From Spirosoma sp. (GTDB lineage: Bacteria > Bacteroidota > Bacteroidia > Cytophagales > Spirosomataceae), in assembly GCA_025351545.1 (NCBI GenBank), contig JANXVQ010000232.1, forward strand, positions 1 to 8,547: a stretch of DNA of 8,547 bases, written 5' to 3'. Within the stretch, counting starts at the first letter, position 1; every line of letters begins with the position of its first letter. The position numbers and the translations under genes are program-made. The notes beneath the pieces were generated by a model, which saw only the letters and a program-made list of their open reading frames with translations, was not told where the DNA came from and did no database searches. Positions 7,000-8,547 of this stretch are shown here, piece by piece.

Positions 7000-7662
7000 C
7001 TAGGTATGACTGGCTAAATGGCCTATTCGATCAATCCACTCAGCAAATCGTTTACAACGAGCAAGCATGGCTTCTATGCCAATTTCCAAAGCGAAGATAT
7101 TTCCATACACTACTTTATTGTATTGGTAACCTTCACATCTTTTCACAATCTCAATCAACCTATAGGAGGGTGGCTGAGTGCTGTTAATATCTTCTGGATT
7201 AGCAAACTGTCGGCCAACTTCTGCTAATTCCAGACAACTTTGTGGGCTAAGGTATTTTAGAAATCCACTTTCCGAAGAGAAAAGAAGGGCTTCAAACTCA
7301 TGTCTCTGTATATATGGAACAAATAATGGAGCATTTACTTCAGCGGCCAGGCCTTGTTCTAAACAGGTAATCCGCTGTTCTGCATTGCTATATTTTTGAC
7401 AACCGTCTGCTAGAGGAAAATCATTAGCTAACTTGAAAAAATCGATAAATGTCGATACAACTACATTAGGCTCCCGTAACAAAATATCCAAATCTACTTT
7501 CAGACGGCTATATCGAACGTCCCCTCCTTTATGTCCAGGTTTACCAACTAGGCGAGCCGTTACAGATAAAATTCCATTTTTTTTCAATAAATAAGGGGCT
7601 ACACATTGTTTGACAAATTCTTGTTCAGTTTGCCCTTCAACAACAATTATAATTCTTCTCAT
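7000..7662 (-). CDS. DUF4276 family protein, TOPRIM-like putative nuclease/effector
   Basis: The 220 residues match the DUF4276 pattern. An N-terminal strand is followed by VEGQTEQEF (8-16, acidic Glu9 and Glu13), then KPGHKGGDVRY (41-51), a second acidic site in FIDFF (Asp74), and HEFEALLF (121-128). The EGxTE and Asp positions resemble the acidic centre of TOPRIM enzymes, so metal-dependent cleavage of nucleic acid is plausible but not proven. Its start overlaps the stop of the AAA ATPase gene as ATGA, making an ATPase-plus-effector pair like the OLD, PARIS (AriA/AriB) and AbiL-type systems, which act in anti-phage defence. A GGGAGGT Shine-Dalgarno-like site lies just upstream, unusual for this window. 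The gene is AT-rich compared with moxR (hand counts 20 G+C in 60 for 7381-7440 and for 7441-7500), suggesting transfer. Confidence 0.9.
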   Translation of the reverse strand: MRRIIIVVEGQTEQEFVKQCVAPYLLKKNGILSVTARLVGKPGHKGGDVRYSRLKVDLDILLREPNVVVSTFIDFFKLANDFPLADGCQKYSNAEQRITCLEQGLAAEVNAPLFVPYIQRHEFEALLFSSESGFLKYLSPQSCLELAEVGRQFANPEDINSTQPPSYRLIEIVKRCEGYQYNKVVYGNIFALEIGIEAMLARCKRFAEWIDRIGHLASHT

Positions 7663-8547
7663 GGGTTACCTCCCAGAACGTTCTTATTCCATAACTCTCC
7701 AATCGAATAATCTTCGAGCCATGCTTCGAGCGATTGCTCATCTAGTCGCTTAAAGTGCGACTCATTAGCAATATTATCGACTACAATGATATCTTCTGGA
7801 TTAAACTGATTAATTAAACTTACAGACTGAGTAGAAAGAATAACCTGTGTCCTAGTAGATATACTTTGGACAAGTTCAGCTAAGATATTAATAGCATAAG
7901 GGTGAAGCCCTAATTCTGGCTCATCTATAAGGATAGTTTCGGGTAATTGAGGCTGAAGTAAAAGCGTACATAAAGCAATGAACCGGATGGTGCCATCAGA
8001 CAAATCGGAAGCATCAAGATATATATCAGTGTTTTTTTGACGCCAGTTTAGTCTAATGAAATCCCCATTGGGTTGTAGGTCAAATCGTTCAAAATAAGGC
8101 GCAATTAATTTTATTACAGCTTCTATCCGATTATACGCTATTGTGTTTTGCTGTTGTAATTTGTATAGAAAAGCGGGTAAATTAGACCCGTCGGCCCGAA
8201 GGAATCGATTATCGTCTAAGCGGGCTGTTTGCTTTAAAGGAGCATTCTTAGATGTATCGTGAAAGTGATAAACACGAAACGATTCTAAGTATTTCTTTAA
8301 GTACCCAGCTCGAGTTGATGTATTAGCCCTAAGTTTGGATTCTGTGTGACCACGCCCATAAATGTACTCACTCCAATTGTTTGTTTGATTTAAACTGCCT
8401 TTTGCTATATTGAAGCGGTCGGTTTCTTTTAAGAAAAAGAAACCATTCTGTTCATTGGAGGATAATTCAAACACATATTCGTTCGTATTAGAGAAGTTAA
8501 GGCGACCTTCTAACACATGGCTAACCTTACGTCCTAGATGCAAAATG
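7659..8547 (-). CDS. AAA/ABC-type ATPase (AAA_21, RecF/OLD-like), partial at its 5' end
   Basis: Only the C-terminal 295 or so residues are in the window; the frame stays open to the edge, so the start and Walker A lie beyond 8547. Numbering from the TTG codon at 8543, the ABC signature-like LSDGTIRF is at 181-188, Walker B with TILIDEPELGLHP at 203-215, and the switch region LSTQS at 236-240, with Gln where many relatives have His. This layout is typical of AAA_21/OLD-type ATPases with a split ATPase core. The C-terminal YSIGELWNKNVLGGNP is, from memory, characteristic of ATPases paired with DUF4276 proteins. Such ATPases are thought to sense infection or DNA ends and control the partner effector. 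Sampled lines are AT-rich (22 G+C in 60 at 7921-7980 and at 8281-8340). Its stop overlaps the next start by ATGA. Confidence 0.93.
   Translation of the reverse strand, partial: ILHLGRKVSHVLEGRLNFSNTNEYVFELSSNEQNGFFFLKETDRFNIAKGSLNQTNNWSEYIYGRGHTESKLRANTSTRAGYLKKYLESFRVYHFHDTSKNAPLKQTARLDDNRFLRADGSNLPAFLYKLQQQNTIAYNRIEAVIKLIAPYFERFDLQPNGDFIRLNWRQKNTDIYLDASDLSDGTIRFIALCTLLLQPQLPETILIDEPELGLHPYAINILAELVQSISTRTQVILSTQSVSLINQFNPEDIIVVDNIANESHFKRLDEQSLEAWLEDYSIGELWNKNVLGGNP
7668..7674 (-). promoter_or_regulatory. Shine-Dalgarno-like site of the DUF4276 gene
   Basis: On the minus strand GGGAGGT lies 5 bases upstream of the ATG at 7662, inside the last codons (Gly-Gly-Asn) of the ATPase gene. It is the only strong anti-SD match I see before a start codon in this window; the other genes have A-rich leaders. 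It may let the effector be translated independently or by re-initiation. It also encodes conserved residues, so chance cannot be excluded. Confidence 0.5.

Noticed and set aside
6969..7399. Several overlapping plus-strand open frames (69-73 residues), one near an AGGAGGG sequence at about 7164
   Set aside because: They are antisense to the well-supported DUF4276 gene; the SD-like string has no credible gene behind it.

Overview
The window looks like chromosomal DNA from a member of the Bacteroidota, most likely order Cytophagales and close to Spirosoma. The grounds are the TatC and serine hydroxymethyltransferase types, the MoxR/DUF58 operon style, and start codons mostly preceded by A-rich stretches instead of Shine-Dalgarno sites. 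The placement is by recognition, not by a search. The window contains no tRNA, rRNA, CRISPR array or insertion sequence that I can see.

Left part (1-2458), plus strand: glyA (serine hydroxymethyltransferase) and tatC (core of the twin-arginine protein translocase). They are separated by 106 bp that hold an unusual structure: two four-unit arrays of an 8-bp repeat in opposite orientations, able to fold into a long imperfect hairpin. A strong intrinsic terminator follows tatC. Its A/T flanks are symmetric, so it could work in both directions.

Middle (2459-2680), plus strand: a small helical protein of 73 residues with no recognised function. Its stop codon shares the palindrome TTAA with the stop codon of the converging operon on the other strand.

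Right part (2677-8547), minus strand: six genes packed head to tail. In transcription order they are an AAA/ABC-type ATPase (cut by the window edge), a DUF4276 protein with TOPRIM-like motifs, a MoxR AAA+ ATPase, a secreted protein of 380 residues with a TonB-C-like end, a secreted TPR protein, and a membrane-anchored DUF58 protein. Spacings are -4, +21, +17, -4 and -4 bp. The first two genes form a probable anti-phage (abortive-infection style) module. They are clearly AT-richer than the rest, which suggests horizontal gain. The last four form an envelope-associated MoxR/DUF58 chaperone-type module, in which two exported proteins sit between the usually adjacent moxR and DUF58 genes. Because only 21 bp separate the two modules, transcription probably runs from the defence pair into moxR.
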